From positions 242,165 to 306,164 of the forward strand of contig CAJTDD010000005.1 of assembly GCA_910574885.1 (NCBI GenBank): a DNA stretch of 64,000 nt, read 5' to 3'. The position numbers and the translations under genes are program-made. Every line of letters starts with the position of its first letter. Within the stretch, counting starts at the first letter, position 1. This stretch comes from Lachnospiraceae bacterium. Lineage in GTDB: Bacteria; Bacillota; Clostridia; Lachnospirales; Lachnospiraceae. Of this stretch, positions 35,147 through 43,535 are shown one piece after another. The notes below the pieces were generated by a model, which was not told where the DNA came from, did not search any database, and saw only the letters and a program-made list of their open reading frames with translations.

Positions 35147-35470
35147 TTGATCAGGAAATTAAAGGACAGAAAAACTCTACCAACACAAAATCTGGTAAAC
35201 AGAAAATGGAATATCCCTCAATCCCACATAAATCCAGCATTTCAGCCCAATTTTGATGATCCTTATTATATTGAAATGTTTGATTTTGAACATAGTGCTG
35301 ATGAGGATAGATATATTGCGATAGGGAAAGTCGGAGATGTGTTGTTTGTAGTAGAAGAGGAGAAAAAAAGTCCTATTAACTTCGATGAGGATTGTGGAGA
35401 ATTGTCGCCAGCCATGATGAAGGCGTTTAAGAGCGCGGTGGTGCAAAGAAATCGCAAGAAGAAAGCTTAG
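35147..35470 (+). pseudogene. Fused BrnT toxin / BrnA antitoxin remnant
   Basis: A 107-codon frame. Residues about 40-72 (FDDPYYIEMFDFEHSADEDR, YIAIGKVGDVLFVVEE) match the middle of BrnT ribonuclease toxins. The N-terminal catalytic part is replaced by unrelated sequence, and the C-terminal Arg-containing strand is missing. Directly after it, INFDEDCGELSPAMMKAFKS resembles the acidic helix of BrnA-type antitoxins. A deletion seems to have joined the two genes of a brnTA module. Very probably no activity. Confidence 0.55.
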
Positions 35471-35707
35471 AAATTTGGGGGAAGAACCTTACCCCCAAAT
35501 GGAGAATGGCTATCCCCAAAATTAGTTCAATTTCTAGCTGGATGGAGTACTAGCAAAATATCGTAAATTTCCAAGGAAGTTGCATTCTATTGCATTTATA
35601 AATAAATGACCGCCTTTCATTTGTTTTATTGATTGGACATCTAAAGCAGATTAGGGATACAATGGACAGGATAGAAAATTAAAGAATCAAAAATGCAAAG
35701 GAAAAAA
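35471..35707. other. Right border of the accessory block
   Basis: Holds the TTTGGGGG / CCCCCAAA hairpin (35476-35500), the second copy of TATCGTAAATT (35559-35569) and an AT-rich stretch before the transporter operon. No convincing promoter with correct spacing was found. Confidence 0.4.
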
Positions 35708-37306
35708 ATGAAGAAGAAACTGGTAAGTATTTTGCTTTGCGCCGCCTTGGCGGTATCAGCATTCACCGGCTGCGGCAGTTCCGACCCGGAAGAAGAAGCA
35801 AAATCAAAAGCGGCTGCAGAAGGCAGCGGCACAGAAAGTGAAAACGGAACGGAAACAACGGGAGCAGAGGGTGTCTTTACATATGCAATTGGGGGCGACA
35901 CCGGCAATACCCTGAACCCACTTACGGCAGACGACAGATGGGGACTGATGACCTGCCATCTCCTGTACTCACCTGCATATTACGTTTATGCAGACGGTAC
36001 GATTGACTACATTCTTGCGGAGAGTATGGAGCCGTCAGAAGACGGGCTGACCTATACGATGAAGCTGAAAGAAGGCTTGAAATGGAGCGATGGGGAGCCG
36101 CTTACGGCAGACGACATCATCTATACCTATGAAGAACAGAATAAACAGTCAGAGAACCTGTTCATCGGAGGCGAGCCAATCAAGTTCGAGAAGGTAGACG
36201 ACCTGACGGTAGAGTTCAAACTTCCGTCCGTATGCGCCAGCGCCATGGAGATGTTATCTTCCGAGGCAAGCATCCTTCCAAAGCACTATTTTGAAGGAAA
36301 GAACACCTTTGACATCAATATGCTGGAGGAAGAAGTGGTAGGCGCAGGTCCATATATGTTGGAAGAGTATCAGACAGGGCAGCATCTAAAATTCAAGAAA
36401 AACCCGAATTATGCAAATGGCGAAGCGAATATCGACACGATCGTCTACCGGGTCATCGAGAGCAACGACACGGCTACCCTTGCTCTCCAGAACGGCGAGA
36501 TTGATGCATGGATTGGGCTCCCGGACCTGTTAGATCCATATCAGGATAACGACAGCTTCAATATCACGAACTACAGCGAGGGGCGTGTGGCTTATATGAG
36601 GCTGAACCCGAAATCTGCGAACATGCAGGACAAGTCCTACCGCGAAGGAATCCTGTATGCCATGGACCGTGAGGAAATTTTGACGGCCGCATATACGGAC
36701 AAGGAGTTCTTTGATCTGGGATATTCCTTCCTGCCTCCGAACAACAGCTATTACAGTGATGATGTGGAGAAATGGGAGCAGGATGTAGATAAGGCGAAAG
36801 AGCTGACGGCAAAGGGTTCTAAGTCATTAAAGCTCTGTTATATAGAAGAGGATCAGGTCCAGACCAACCAGGCGCTTACGATTCAGGCAGAATTAAAGGA
36901 AATCGGCATTGAAGTAGAGATGGTGGGCATGAATCAGGCAGCGTACATGAAGGTGGCTTATGACAACGAGAATACGGAATATGATATCTACCTTGGCGGA
37001 TACGTAATGGGTGTAGACCCGGATCTCTATTCTTCCCTGTTTGTTTCAACGAAAGACAATATGATCAATTACAACAATCCAGAGATAGACAAGTTATTTG
37101 CCGATGGAAATGCGACTTTGGATGAGGCTGAAAGAAAAGAAATCTATAATGAACTTCAGAAAAAAATATCAGAAGAAGCAATCTTCTATCCATTTGGTTC
37201 CAACTTGCGTACGCTTGTGACGACTGCCCGTGTAGGCGGCCTTGAAGAAGCAGGATTCGTACCGATCTATACGTTTGGAGATCTGTCTAAACTGGAACTG
37301 AAATAA
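35708..37306 (+). CDS. Peptide ABC transporter substrate-binding lipoprotein
   Basis: A 532-aa family 5 solute-binding protein. ATG 35708 lies 6 nt after AAAGG; a second ATG at 35693 precedes that site. Lipoprotein signal MKKKLVSILLCAALAVSAFT with lipobox FTGC, so it is tethered outside the membrane. Typical segments: NTLNPLTADDRWG, AESMEPSEDGLTYTMKLKEG, WSDGEPLTADDIIYT, and the late DPDLYSSLFVS. It binds oligo- or dipeptides (or nickel or similar; not resolved) and feeds the downstream permeases. First gene of the operon. An A-rich, acidic spacer follows the lipid anchor. Confidence 0.93.
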   Translation: MKKKLVSILLCAALAVSAFTGCGSSDPEEEAKSKAAAEGSGTESENGTETTGAEGVFTYAIGGDTGNTLNPLTADDRWGLMTCHLLYSPAYYVYADGTIDYILAESMEPSEDGLTYTMKLKEGLKWSDGEPLTADDIIYTYEEQNKQSENLFIGGEPIKFEKVDDLTVEFKLPSVCASAMEMLSSEASILPKHYFEGKNTFDINMLEEEVVGAGPYMLEEYQTGQHLKFKKNPNYANGEANIDTIVYRVIESNDTATLALQNGEIDAWIGLPDLLDPYQDNDSFNITNYSEGRVAYMRLNPKSANMQDKSYREGILYAMDREEILTAAYTDKEFFDLGYSFLPPNNSYYSDDVEKWEQDVDKAKELTAKGSKSLKLCYIEEDQVQTNQALTIQAELKEIGIEVEMVGMNQAAYMKVAYDNENTEYDIYLGGYVMGVDPDLYSSLFVSTKDNMINYNNPEIDKLFADGNATLDEAERKEIYNELQKKISEEAIFYPFGSNLRTLVTTARVGGLEEAGFVPIYTFGDLSKLELK

Positions 37307-37320
37307 CAGTGTATGGCGAA

Positions 37321-37371
37321 GAGGCCGTTGCAAAATAGCAGATGTGTAAGCATTTTGCAACAGCCTCTTTT
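37321..37371 (+). terminator. Attenuating hairpin between binding protein and permease
   Basis: GAGGC-c-GTTGCAAAAT / ATTTTGCAAC-a-GCCTC (37321-37336 with 37352-37367) followed by T5. It would end many transcripts after the binding-protein gene and leave less permease mRNA, as is common in ABC operons. Confidence 0.8.
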
Positions 37372-37390
37372 TCGGATTTTAGGAGGAAAT

Positions 37391-38343
37391 ATGTTAAAGT
37401 ACATTGTAAAACGTATTTTGCAGGCAATCCCGTTATTGCTGCTCATCACCCTGATCTGTTTTACCTTGATCAATCTGGCTCCTTATGATGCCATTGACTC
37501 CATCACAACGCCGGACATGACGAAGGCAGAGGTGGAGGCAAAGCGGGAAGCCTATGGCCTGAACGATCCTATGATCGTGCAGTATGGACGGTGGGTGGTA
37601 AATATTCTGAAAGGAGATTTCGGATATTCGCTGCTGTCCCATACCAGTATCAAGTATGACTTAAAGATTCGGATTCCTGCGACCATTAAGCTGGTATTGC
37701 CGTCCTATCTGACTGCATACCTTCTTTCTATCGTGCTGGGGCTTCTGGCAGGAAGCCATAAGAACAAATGGCAGGATAAGCTATCGACGGCTTCTGCTCG
37801 GTAGGAATCTCTATGCCGACCTTCTGGTTCGCTATGATCGTGATGTATTTCCTGGGATACAAGTTCAAGATTTTTCCGTTGATGGGGATGCATACCATAG
37901 GGCTTGAGGATTCCTTCGCAGATTTTATGAAGCATTTTGCAATGCCATATCTCGTGCTGACGGTGGGATTTCTGCCGGATCTGACCCGTTATGTCAGAGG
38001 GTCTGCCATCGGGCAGCTCAAGGAAGATTATGTAATCGTGCAGCAGGCATTCGGCGCCAAAAAGACGGAGATCCTATTCAAGCATGTGGGGAGAAATGTA
38101 TTGATTCCGCTGATCACAAAGCTTGGCATGGCGCTTCCCATGCTGGTGACAGGGGCGGTGATCACAGAGACGATTTTCTCATGGCCGGGAATTGGTTCTT
38201 ATTTTGTGAAGGCGATCTCGGCGATGGATTATCCCATTGTAATGAGCATCCTGGTACTATCCGGGACGCTGGTGATTCTTGGCAACCTGCTTTCTGACGT
38301 TCTCTACTGCCTGACAGATCCGAGAATCAAGACGATGAAATAG
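37391..38343 (+). pseudogene. OppB/DppB-type permease gene with a frameshift
   Basis: ATG 37391 follows AGGAGGAAAT. Codons to 37780 encode a normal start (MLKYIVKRILQAIPLLLLIT, then RIPATIKLVLPSYLTAYLLS). At about 37783 the frame breaks, giving STASAR and a stop. The next frame continues perfectly as DGFCSVGISMPTFWFAMIVM through LPDLTRYVRGSAIGQLKEDY and FSWPGIGSYFVKAI to 38343. Restoring one base (reading DKLIDGFCS) would repair it. Either a real recent mutation or a base-calling error. If real, import through this system fails, since both permeases are needed. Confidence 0.85.
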
Positions 38344-38353
38344 AGGTGAGGGC

Positions 38354-39217
38354 ATGAAGAAAAAGAATCGTAGACTGGAAAATGTGATATATGAATTCAA
38401 GCATAATAAGCAGGCAATTTTTGCTGCCATTTATCTCTGTGTGATTATCTGTATCAGTATCTTTGTTGTATTTGTAAATGTAGACCCGGATGCTATCGAT
38501 GTGACCCATAAGCTGGAGTACCCTTCCGGCAGTCATTGGTTCGGTACGGACGAGATGGGGCGGGATTATTTTATCCGTGTCTTATATGGCGGAAGGGTAT
38601 CCCTTCTGGTAGGCGTACTGGCAATGGTCACGTCGATCCTAATCGGCGTTGCCGTGGGGATGATGTCCGGATATTTCGGCGGGTTGGTGGACAGCCTTTT
38701 GATGCGTCTGGTAGACGTATTTTCATCGATTCCATGGATTATTATGGTGACGGTGTTCGGGCTTTTGTTCAAGCGGGGGCTTTTTTCCATTATTATTGTC
38801 ATCGGCCTGTTCAGTTGGATGGGAATTGCCAGATTGGTGCGTTCTGAGGTGTTGTCAGCCAAAGAACGGGAATATGTGCAGTATGCAAGATTTATCGGAA
38901 GGCATCCGGCGCAGGTCATGGTTAACCATGTGCTGCCGTCCATATTTCCCACCATCATTACGGCTGCTACGGCGGAGATTGCCAGTGCGATAATGATGGA
39001 GAGTGCGTTAAGTTTCCTGGGAATCGGCGTGGCTGCGCCCATGTCGAGCTGGGGGAGCCTTTTACAGAGTTCCCAGCAGTATTTGCAGAAAGCGCCTTAT
39101 ATGGCGGTGCTTCCCGGAATCCTGATTATTTTGACGGTTTATTCCTTCAACAAATTGGGGGATGTGCTCCGTGTATTCGTAGAACCTAAGATAACGGCAG
39201 GTGAGAAAAATGAGTGA
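38354..39217 (+). CDS. OppC/DppC-type ABC transporter permease
   Basis: A 287-aa integral membrane protein, start 10 bp after oppB-like stop behind GAGGTGAG. N-terminal cytoplasmic segment with FKHNKQAIFAAIYLCVIICI as first span, a periplasmic-side loop ending in HWFGTDEMGRDYFIRVLYGG (the OppC N-terminal signature), then five spans. The EAA coupling loop reads EREYVQYARFIGRHPAQVMV. Pairs with the frameshifted permease. Ends overlapping the next gene by 8 nt. Confidence 0.94.
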   Translation: MKKKNRRLENVIYEFKHNKQAIFAAIYLCVIICISIFVVFVNVDPDAIDVTHKLEYPSGSHWFGTDEMGRDYFIRVLYGGRVSLLVGVLAMVTSILIGVAVGMMSGYFGGLVDSLLMRLVDVFSSIPWIIMVTVFGLLFKRGLFSIIIVIGLFSWMGIARLVRSEVLSAKEREYVQYARFIGRHPAQVMVNHVLPSIFPTIITAATAEIASAIMMESALSFLGIGVAAPMSSWGSLLQSSQQYLQKAPYMAVLPGILIILTVYSFNKLGDVLRVFVEPKITAGEKNE

Positions 39218-40199
39218 TAAGAAGATATTAGAAGTAGAGAATCTAAGAACCGTGTTCAAAAGCCGTGGGCAGGAGGTTCATGCCGTGCGGGGAGTCAGCC
39301 TTTCGGTGGAAGAAGGGGAAATCCTTGGATTGGTCGGAGAGTCCGGCAGTGGGAAATCTGTGACCATGAAGGCAGTCCTTGGGATTCTGCCCGAAAATGC
39401 ACAGGTCTTTAGCGACAGCCTGAAATTGAACGGGATGGAGCTTTCTGGGATGAAGGAGGAAGAGTACCGCAAGTTGCGGGGAAAGGATATGACCATGATT
39501 TTCCAAGACCCCATGACTGCGCTGAATCCGTTGGTGAAGGTAGGAAAGCAGTTGGAGGAGGTCATTTTGCGCCACAGCAGTTGTTCCAAGGCAGAGGCGG
39601 GCAAGAAGGCGGTGGAGATGCTGACAAAAGTAGGGATTCCCATGCCGGAACAGAGATTAAAGCAGTATCCCCATGAATTTTCCGGAGGAATGCGCCAGAG
39701 AGTTTTGATCGCCATGGCGCTTGCCTGTGAGCCAAAGCTTTTGATTGCAGATGAACCGACGACTGCGCTTGACGTTACGATACAGGCACAGATTCTAGAT
39801 TTGCTGAAAGAGCTGGAGGAAGAATACAAAACGTCGATTGTGCTGATTACCCATGATATGGGAGTGGTGGCAACGGTGTGCAGCAATGTGGCGATTATGT
39901 ACGGCGGACTGATCATGGAGTGCGGGACTTCGGAAGAGATATTTTATGACCCTAAGCATCCCTATACAAAGGCACTCCTTCGGGCAATCCCTTCTTTGGA
40001 CTTGGAAGAAGGAGAACGGCTCCAATCGATTCCGGGGCTTCCGCCGTCCCTTAGCAATCCGCCTGCGGGCTGTCCCTTTGCAAAGCGGTGTACGCAGGCG
40101 CAGCAGAGATGCCATAAGGAGCTGCCAGGATATCAGGAATTCAGCGAAACGCACCGCGCGATGTGTTTCTTAAATGCACGGGAGGAGGAGAGAGCATGA
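39210..40199 (+). CDS. OppD/DppD-type ABC transporter ATPase
   Basis: A 329-aa ATPase. I choose ATG 39210 (MSDKKILEVENLRTVF) overlapping the permease stop by 8 nt. Walker A GLVGESGSGKSVT (about 38), Q-loop MIFQDPMTALNP, signature FSGGMRQRVLIAMAL, Walker B LLIADEPTTALDVT and switch His in VLITHDMG. The C-terminal extension has the four-cysteine oligopeptide-transporter region CPFAKRCTQAQQRC, which often carries an Fe-S cluster. Next gene overlaps by ATGA. Confidence 0.95.
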   Translation: MSDKKILEVENLRTVFKSRGQEVHAVRGVSLSVEEGEILGLVGESGSGKSVTMKAVLGILPENAQVFSDSLKLNGMELSGMKEEEYRKLRGKDMTMIFQDPMTALNPLVKVGKQLEEVILRHSSCSKAEAGKKAVEMLTKVGIPMPEQRLKQYPHEFSGGMRQRVLIAMALACEPKLLIADEPTTALDVTIQAQILDLLKELEEEYKTSIVLITHDMGVVATVCSNVAIMYGGLIMECGTSEEIFYDPKHPYTKALLRAIPSLDLEEGERLQSIPGLPPSLSNPPAGCPFAKRCTQAQQRCHKELPGYQEFSETHRAMCFLNAREEERA

Positions 40200-41176
40200 G
40201 CCAGGAGATTTTGATTTCCGCTTCAGATCTGAAAAAATATTTCCCCGTGAAAGGTTTCCTTGGAGGGAAGACCCGGTATGTAAAAGCGGTAGACGGGATA
40301 GACCTTGAAATTCATAAGGGCGAGACTTTTGGTCTTGTGGGTGAGTCCGGATGCGGGAAATCCACGCTGGGAAGGACGCTGATCCGTATGTATGACGTGA
40401 CGGGCGGGAAGCTGGTCTATAAAGGAAAAGATATTACCAATGTCAAGACTTCGGAGCTTAAAGAGTTCCAGAATAAGATGCAGATTATTTTCCAAGATCC
40501 CTACTCGGCGCTGAATCCCTTCTGGAATGTGGAGGAGATTCTGGATGAGCCGATGAAGCAGATCGGCATGTCCGAGGGGGAGAGAAGGGAGAGGATGGAG
40601 TATCTTTTAAATAGGGTAGGAATGAAGCCGGAAGATCTGATGAAGTTCCCTTATGAATTTTCGGGCGGGCAGCGGCAGCGGATTGGGATCGCCAGGGCGC
40701 TGACGGTCAACCCAGAATTCATCATGTGCGACGAGCCGATTGCGGCATTGGATGTGTCTATTCAGGCACAGGTGGTCAATATGCTGGAGGATCTGCAGGA
40801 GGAGTTTGGGCTTACCTATCTGTTTGCGGCACACGACCTGTCTATGGTGCGCTATATCAGTACCAGAATCGGGGTGATGTATCTGGGGAATCTGGTGGAG
40901 GTGACGGAGAGTAACGAGTTGTATGAGAATCCTATGCATCCCTATACGCAGGCGTTATTGTCTGCGATTCCGGTAGCCGATCCTAAGAAGGCGGCAGGCC
41001 GGGAGAGGATCAAGCTCAAGGGAGAACTTCCAAGCCCTATGGACGTACCGAAAGGATGCCATTTTGCGCCGCGATGTCCTTATGCCAAGGAGCGGTGCCA
41101 GGAAGAATGCCCGAAACTTGAGGCAATGGATGAGAAGCATTTTGTGGCGTGTCATTTTGCGGAAGAATTGGGATAA
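40196..41176 (+). CDS. OppF/DppF-type ABC transporter ATPase
   Basis: A 326-aa ATPase, ATG 40196 overlapping the previous stop (ATGA) behind GGAGGAGGAG. Walker A GLVGESGCGKSTLG, Q-loop QIIFQDPYSALNPF, signature FSGGQRQRIGIARAL, Walker B FIMCDEPIAALDVS, switch FAAHDLSMV. C-terminal cysteine region CHFAPRCPYAKERCQEEC. Forms the second half of the ATPase dimer. Last transporter gene of the operon; a glycerate kinase gene follows after 22 bp and could be co-transcribed. Confidence 0.95.
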   Translation: MSQEILISASDLKKYFPVKGFLGGKTRYVKAVDGIDLEIHKGETFGLVGESGCGKSTLGRTLIRMYDVTGGKLVYKGKDITNVKTSELKEFQNKMQIIFQDPYSALNPFWNVEEILDEPMKQIGMSEGERRERMEYLLNRVGMKPEDLMKFPYEFSGGQRQRIGIARALTVNPEFIMCDEPIAALDVSIQAQVVNMLEDLQEEFGLTYLFAAHDLSMVRYISTRIGVMYLGNLVEVTESNELYENPMHPYTQALLSAIPVADPKKAAGRERIKLKGELPSPMDVPKGCHFAPRCPYAKERCQEECPKLEAMDEKHFVACHFAEELG

Positions 41177-41198
41177 AAAACAAATGGAGTAACAGGAT

Positions 41199-42401
41199 AT
41201 GAAGATAGTAATTGCGATTGATTCATTCAAAGGCAGCATGAGTTCGATGGAGGCGGGAAACGCGGCGAAAGCCGGGATTCTAAGAGCCTGCGGCGAAGAG
41301 GCGGTGATAGCCGTAAAACCTCTGGCAGACGGCGGCGAAGGGACTACGGAGGCGTTGGTGGAAGGCTTGGGCGGAGAATATGTTTCCGTCCGGGTCACAG
41401 GGCCGTTGGGCGAAAAGACGAATGCAAGATATGGAATCCTGGGAGACGGAAGGACAGCCGTGATGGAGATGGCAGAAGCTTCCGGAATTATTCTGGTAAA
41501 GCGAGAAGAACTGGACCCATTAAAGGCGACGACCTACGGCGTGGGAGAGATGATTCTGGATGCCGTAAAGAGAGGCTGCCGGGAATTCATGATCGGAATC
41601 GGCGGAAGCGCCACAAGCGAAGGCGGAATCGGCATGCTTCAGGCGCTGGGTTATGAGATTAAGGACGCGGATGGACAGCCTGTCGGGCCAGGGCTTCAGG
41701 ATATGGGGCGTATTGCGTCCATTTCCGGAGAGCATGTGCCAGAAGAGCTGAAAGAGTGTCATTTCAGTATTGCCTGTGATGTAAAGAACCCGCTATGTGG
41801 TGAAAATGGGGCGGTCTATGTGTATGGACCGCAAAAAGGAGTCAGGGAAGAAGAGAAACCAATTTTTGATGACAAGATGAAGCATTTTGCGGATAAGACG
41901 AAAGAGTATCTCCTACGGACATCCGGCCATGCCAGTTCGGGCGAAACGAGCGAGGCTTCACCGATTAAGGCTTCCTGTACAGATCATAGATGGGCAGAAG
42001 GCGCAGGCGCCGCAGGAGGGCTGGGGTTTGCATTCTTGAGTTATCTTCCCAATGTGGAATTGAAACCGGGAATTGACATTGTATTGGATGCGGTTGGGCT
42101 TGAGGAAGAAGTGAAGGATGCGGATATCGTGATTACCGGCGAAGGACGGCTGGATTCCCAGACGGCTATGGGCAAGGTTCCGGTAGGAGTTGCCCGTCTT
42201 GCGAAGCGATATGGGGCAAAGGTGCTTGCATTTGCCGGAGGCGTTACGAAGGATGCCGGTGAATGTAATGCGGCAGGGATTGACGCGTTCTTCCCGATTG
42301 TACGCGGAGTTACGACATTGGATGAGGCAATGGTCCCGGAAAATGCGAAAGAAAACATGGCATTGTCTGTGGAGCAGGTATTCAGGGCAATCTTAATGTA
42401 A
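41199..42401 (+). CDS. Glycerate kinase
   Basis: A 400-aa GarK/GlxK-type glycerate 2-kinase that phosphorylates glycerate with ATP and joins it to glycolysis. Starts MKIVIAIDSFKGSMSSMEAG, the family opening. PLADGGEGTTEAL (about 41-53), IGIGGSATSEGGIGMLQALG (about 130-149, phosphate-binding glycines), and ITGEGRLDSQTAMGKVPVGV (about 310-329) are diagnostic. Cytoplasmic. A Ser/Thr-rich insertion near 250-265 (TSGHASSGETSEAS) is longer than usual. Its 3' end overlaps the convergent GNAT gene by 9 bp. Confidence 0.95.
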   Translation: MKIVIAIDSFKGSMSSMEAGNAAKAGILRACGEEAVIAVKPLADGGEGTTEALVEGLGGEYVSVRVTGPLGEKTNARYGILGDGRTAVMEMAEASGIILVKREELDPLKATTYGVGEMILDAVKRGCREFMIGIGGSATSEGGIGMLQALGYEIKDADGQPVGPGLQDMGRIASISGEHVPEELKECHFSIACDVKNPLCGENGAVYVYGPQKGVREEEKPIFDDKMKHFADKTKEYLLRTSGHASSGETSEASPIKASCTDHRWAEGAGAAGGLGFAFLSYLPNVELKPGIDIVLDAVGLEEEVKDADIVITGEGRLDSQTAMGKVPVGVARLAKRYGAKVLAFAGGVTKDAGECNAAGIDAFFPIVRGVTTLDEAMVPENAKENMALSVEQVFRAILM

Positions 42402-42848
42402 AGTATGGACATACATCCTTGAAGGCTCTGTCTCGCCGTCGCCTAGTACCATGCATAGGAATTCCCATCCATAGCGTTCATAGAACGAAGTGTGGTCTGT
42501 GAGGAGGTAAAGGGCAGCAATGCCTTTTTCCTTCATATCCGTACAGACGAAATTCAGCATTCTCCCGGCAATGCCCCGGCAGCGGTAACTTTCTTCCACA
42601 TAGACGGCACAGACATTCGGCGTCAGGTCTTTGCGGCTGTGGTAATCATTTTCAATTACGCCCAGCCCGCCTGCTATGCTGTCCCCTTCCATCGCAAGAT
42701 ACCATTGGGGAACGGCGGATTCCTGTTTCAGGCATGCGGCAATGCTTTCCTTGTATGCTTCCAAAGGGACGTTCCATTTCTGGTTGAACCATTCTGCGGC
42801 TGACGCTGCAAGTTCGGGATGTTCCCTTAATTTTACGATTTGAATCAT
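42393..42848 (-). CDS. GNAT-family N-acetyltransferase
   Basis: A 151-aa single-domain acetyltransferase. The acetyl-CoA site is VYVEESYRCRGIAGRMLNFV (about 72-91, the R/Q-x-x-G-x-G/A loop as YRCRGIAGRM), preceded by the beta4 strand IAGGLGVIENDYH and followed by GIAALYLLTDHTSFYERYGW, the usual C-terminal wedge. Substrate unknown, cytoplasmic. A good ribosome site (GAAGGTGAG) precedes the start. Stands alone on the minus strand, tail to tail with glycerate kinase. Confidence 0.9.
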   Translation of the reverse strand: MIQIVKLREHPELAASAAEWFNQKWNVPLEAYKESIAACLKQESAVPQWYLAMEGDSIAGGLGVIENDYHSRKDLTPNVCAVYVEESYRCRGIAGRMLNFVCTDMKEKGIAALYLLTDHTSFYERYGWEFLCMVLGDGETEPSRMYVHTLH

Positions 42849-42963
42849 AGATTTCTCACCTTCTTCTTTGTTGTTTTTGACGTTGTAATTGTGGCCGCCG
42901 ATACAATGCGTTTGTATTGCTCTTGAAGATTTTGCTGCCGATAAAAAATGACCGGCAATGATA

Positions 42964-42998
42964 AGAGGGCAGAACCGATGGAATGGTTTTGCCCTCCG
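42964..42998 (-). terminator. Hairpin downstream of the acidic membrane-protein gene
   Basis: GAGGGCA-g-AACC / GGTT-t-TGCCCTC. Strong stem but only a modest T content downstream on the minus strand. Confidence 0.45.
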
Positions 42999-43010
42999 GA
43001 AAATTCTTTT

Positions 43011-43346
43011 CTAATTTTCAGATGTCTCTTTCTCAGTATCCGCTTCTTCGCCAGAAGCCTCTTCTTTGTCCTCTGTCTTCTCCTCGGAAGCCTCTTCGTC
43101 AGAAGATTGAGCGTCCTTCGCTTCTGCATTCTCTGCCTCTTCCTCGCCCTTAGAAGCGTTCAGGGAAACATACTCCCTGTCTGACACTGGCTTTAGGTCG
43201 CTGTCAAGGTCGAAGTCATTATCCTCGAATTCATCTTCAAACTCATCATCTTCACTGGAATCTTTTTTCTTTAAATAATAGATAAGGCCTGCAATCGTTC
43301 CAGCGGCAGCAGCCAGCCCAAATAAACCTTTACCCCATTTCTTCAT
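43011..43346 (-). CDS. Membrane-anchored, strongly acidic protein
   Basis: A 111-aa protein; start ATG 43346 behind AAAGGAG (an upstream in-frame ATG at 43397 has none). One N-terminal span after MKKWGKGLFGLAAAAGTIAG, then KKK, then about 85 residues dominated by Glu and Asp, with some Ser and Ala. No enzymatic motif. It looks like a YtxH-type or similar small envelope protein with a disordered acidic tail on the cytoplasmic side. Function unknown. Confidence 0.75.
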   Translation of the reverse strand: MKKWGKGLFGLAAAAGTIAGLIYYLKKKDSSEDDEFEDEFEDNDFDLDSDLKPVSDREYVSLNASKGEEEAENAEAKDAQSSDEEASEEKTEDKEEASGEEADTEKETSEN

Positions 43347-43535
43347 AGTAATTAAAACTCCTTTCAAAATGTATTCTGAATATATCATACCACACATTGT
43401 ATTATTTTTCCTCTAAAATTATCATAAAATGTATGAAAAGTGATTTCAGGACTTTTCGGCAGCGCTGGAATAATCTATAAAACTGTGTTAAACTGTAGGA
43501 TATTGTATTTTTGAGTAAAAAGGAGAGGATGTACG

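Larger units (their letters stand above)
27675..35569. mobile_element. AT-rich accessory block bounded by an 11-bp direct repeat
   Basis: TATCGTAAATT occurs at 27675-27685 and again at 35559-35569. Just inside each copy are related G5/C5 hairpins sharing TTGGGGGAAGA and CCCCCAAATGG (about 27719-27755 and 35476-35502). All genes between are defence, toxin-antitoxin or broken mobile genes, visibly richer in A/T than tsf on the left or the transporter on the right. No integrase remains. The boundaries are inference. Confidence 0.45.
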
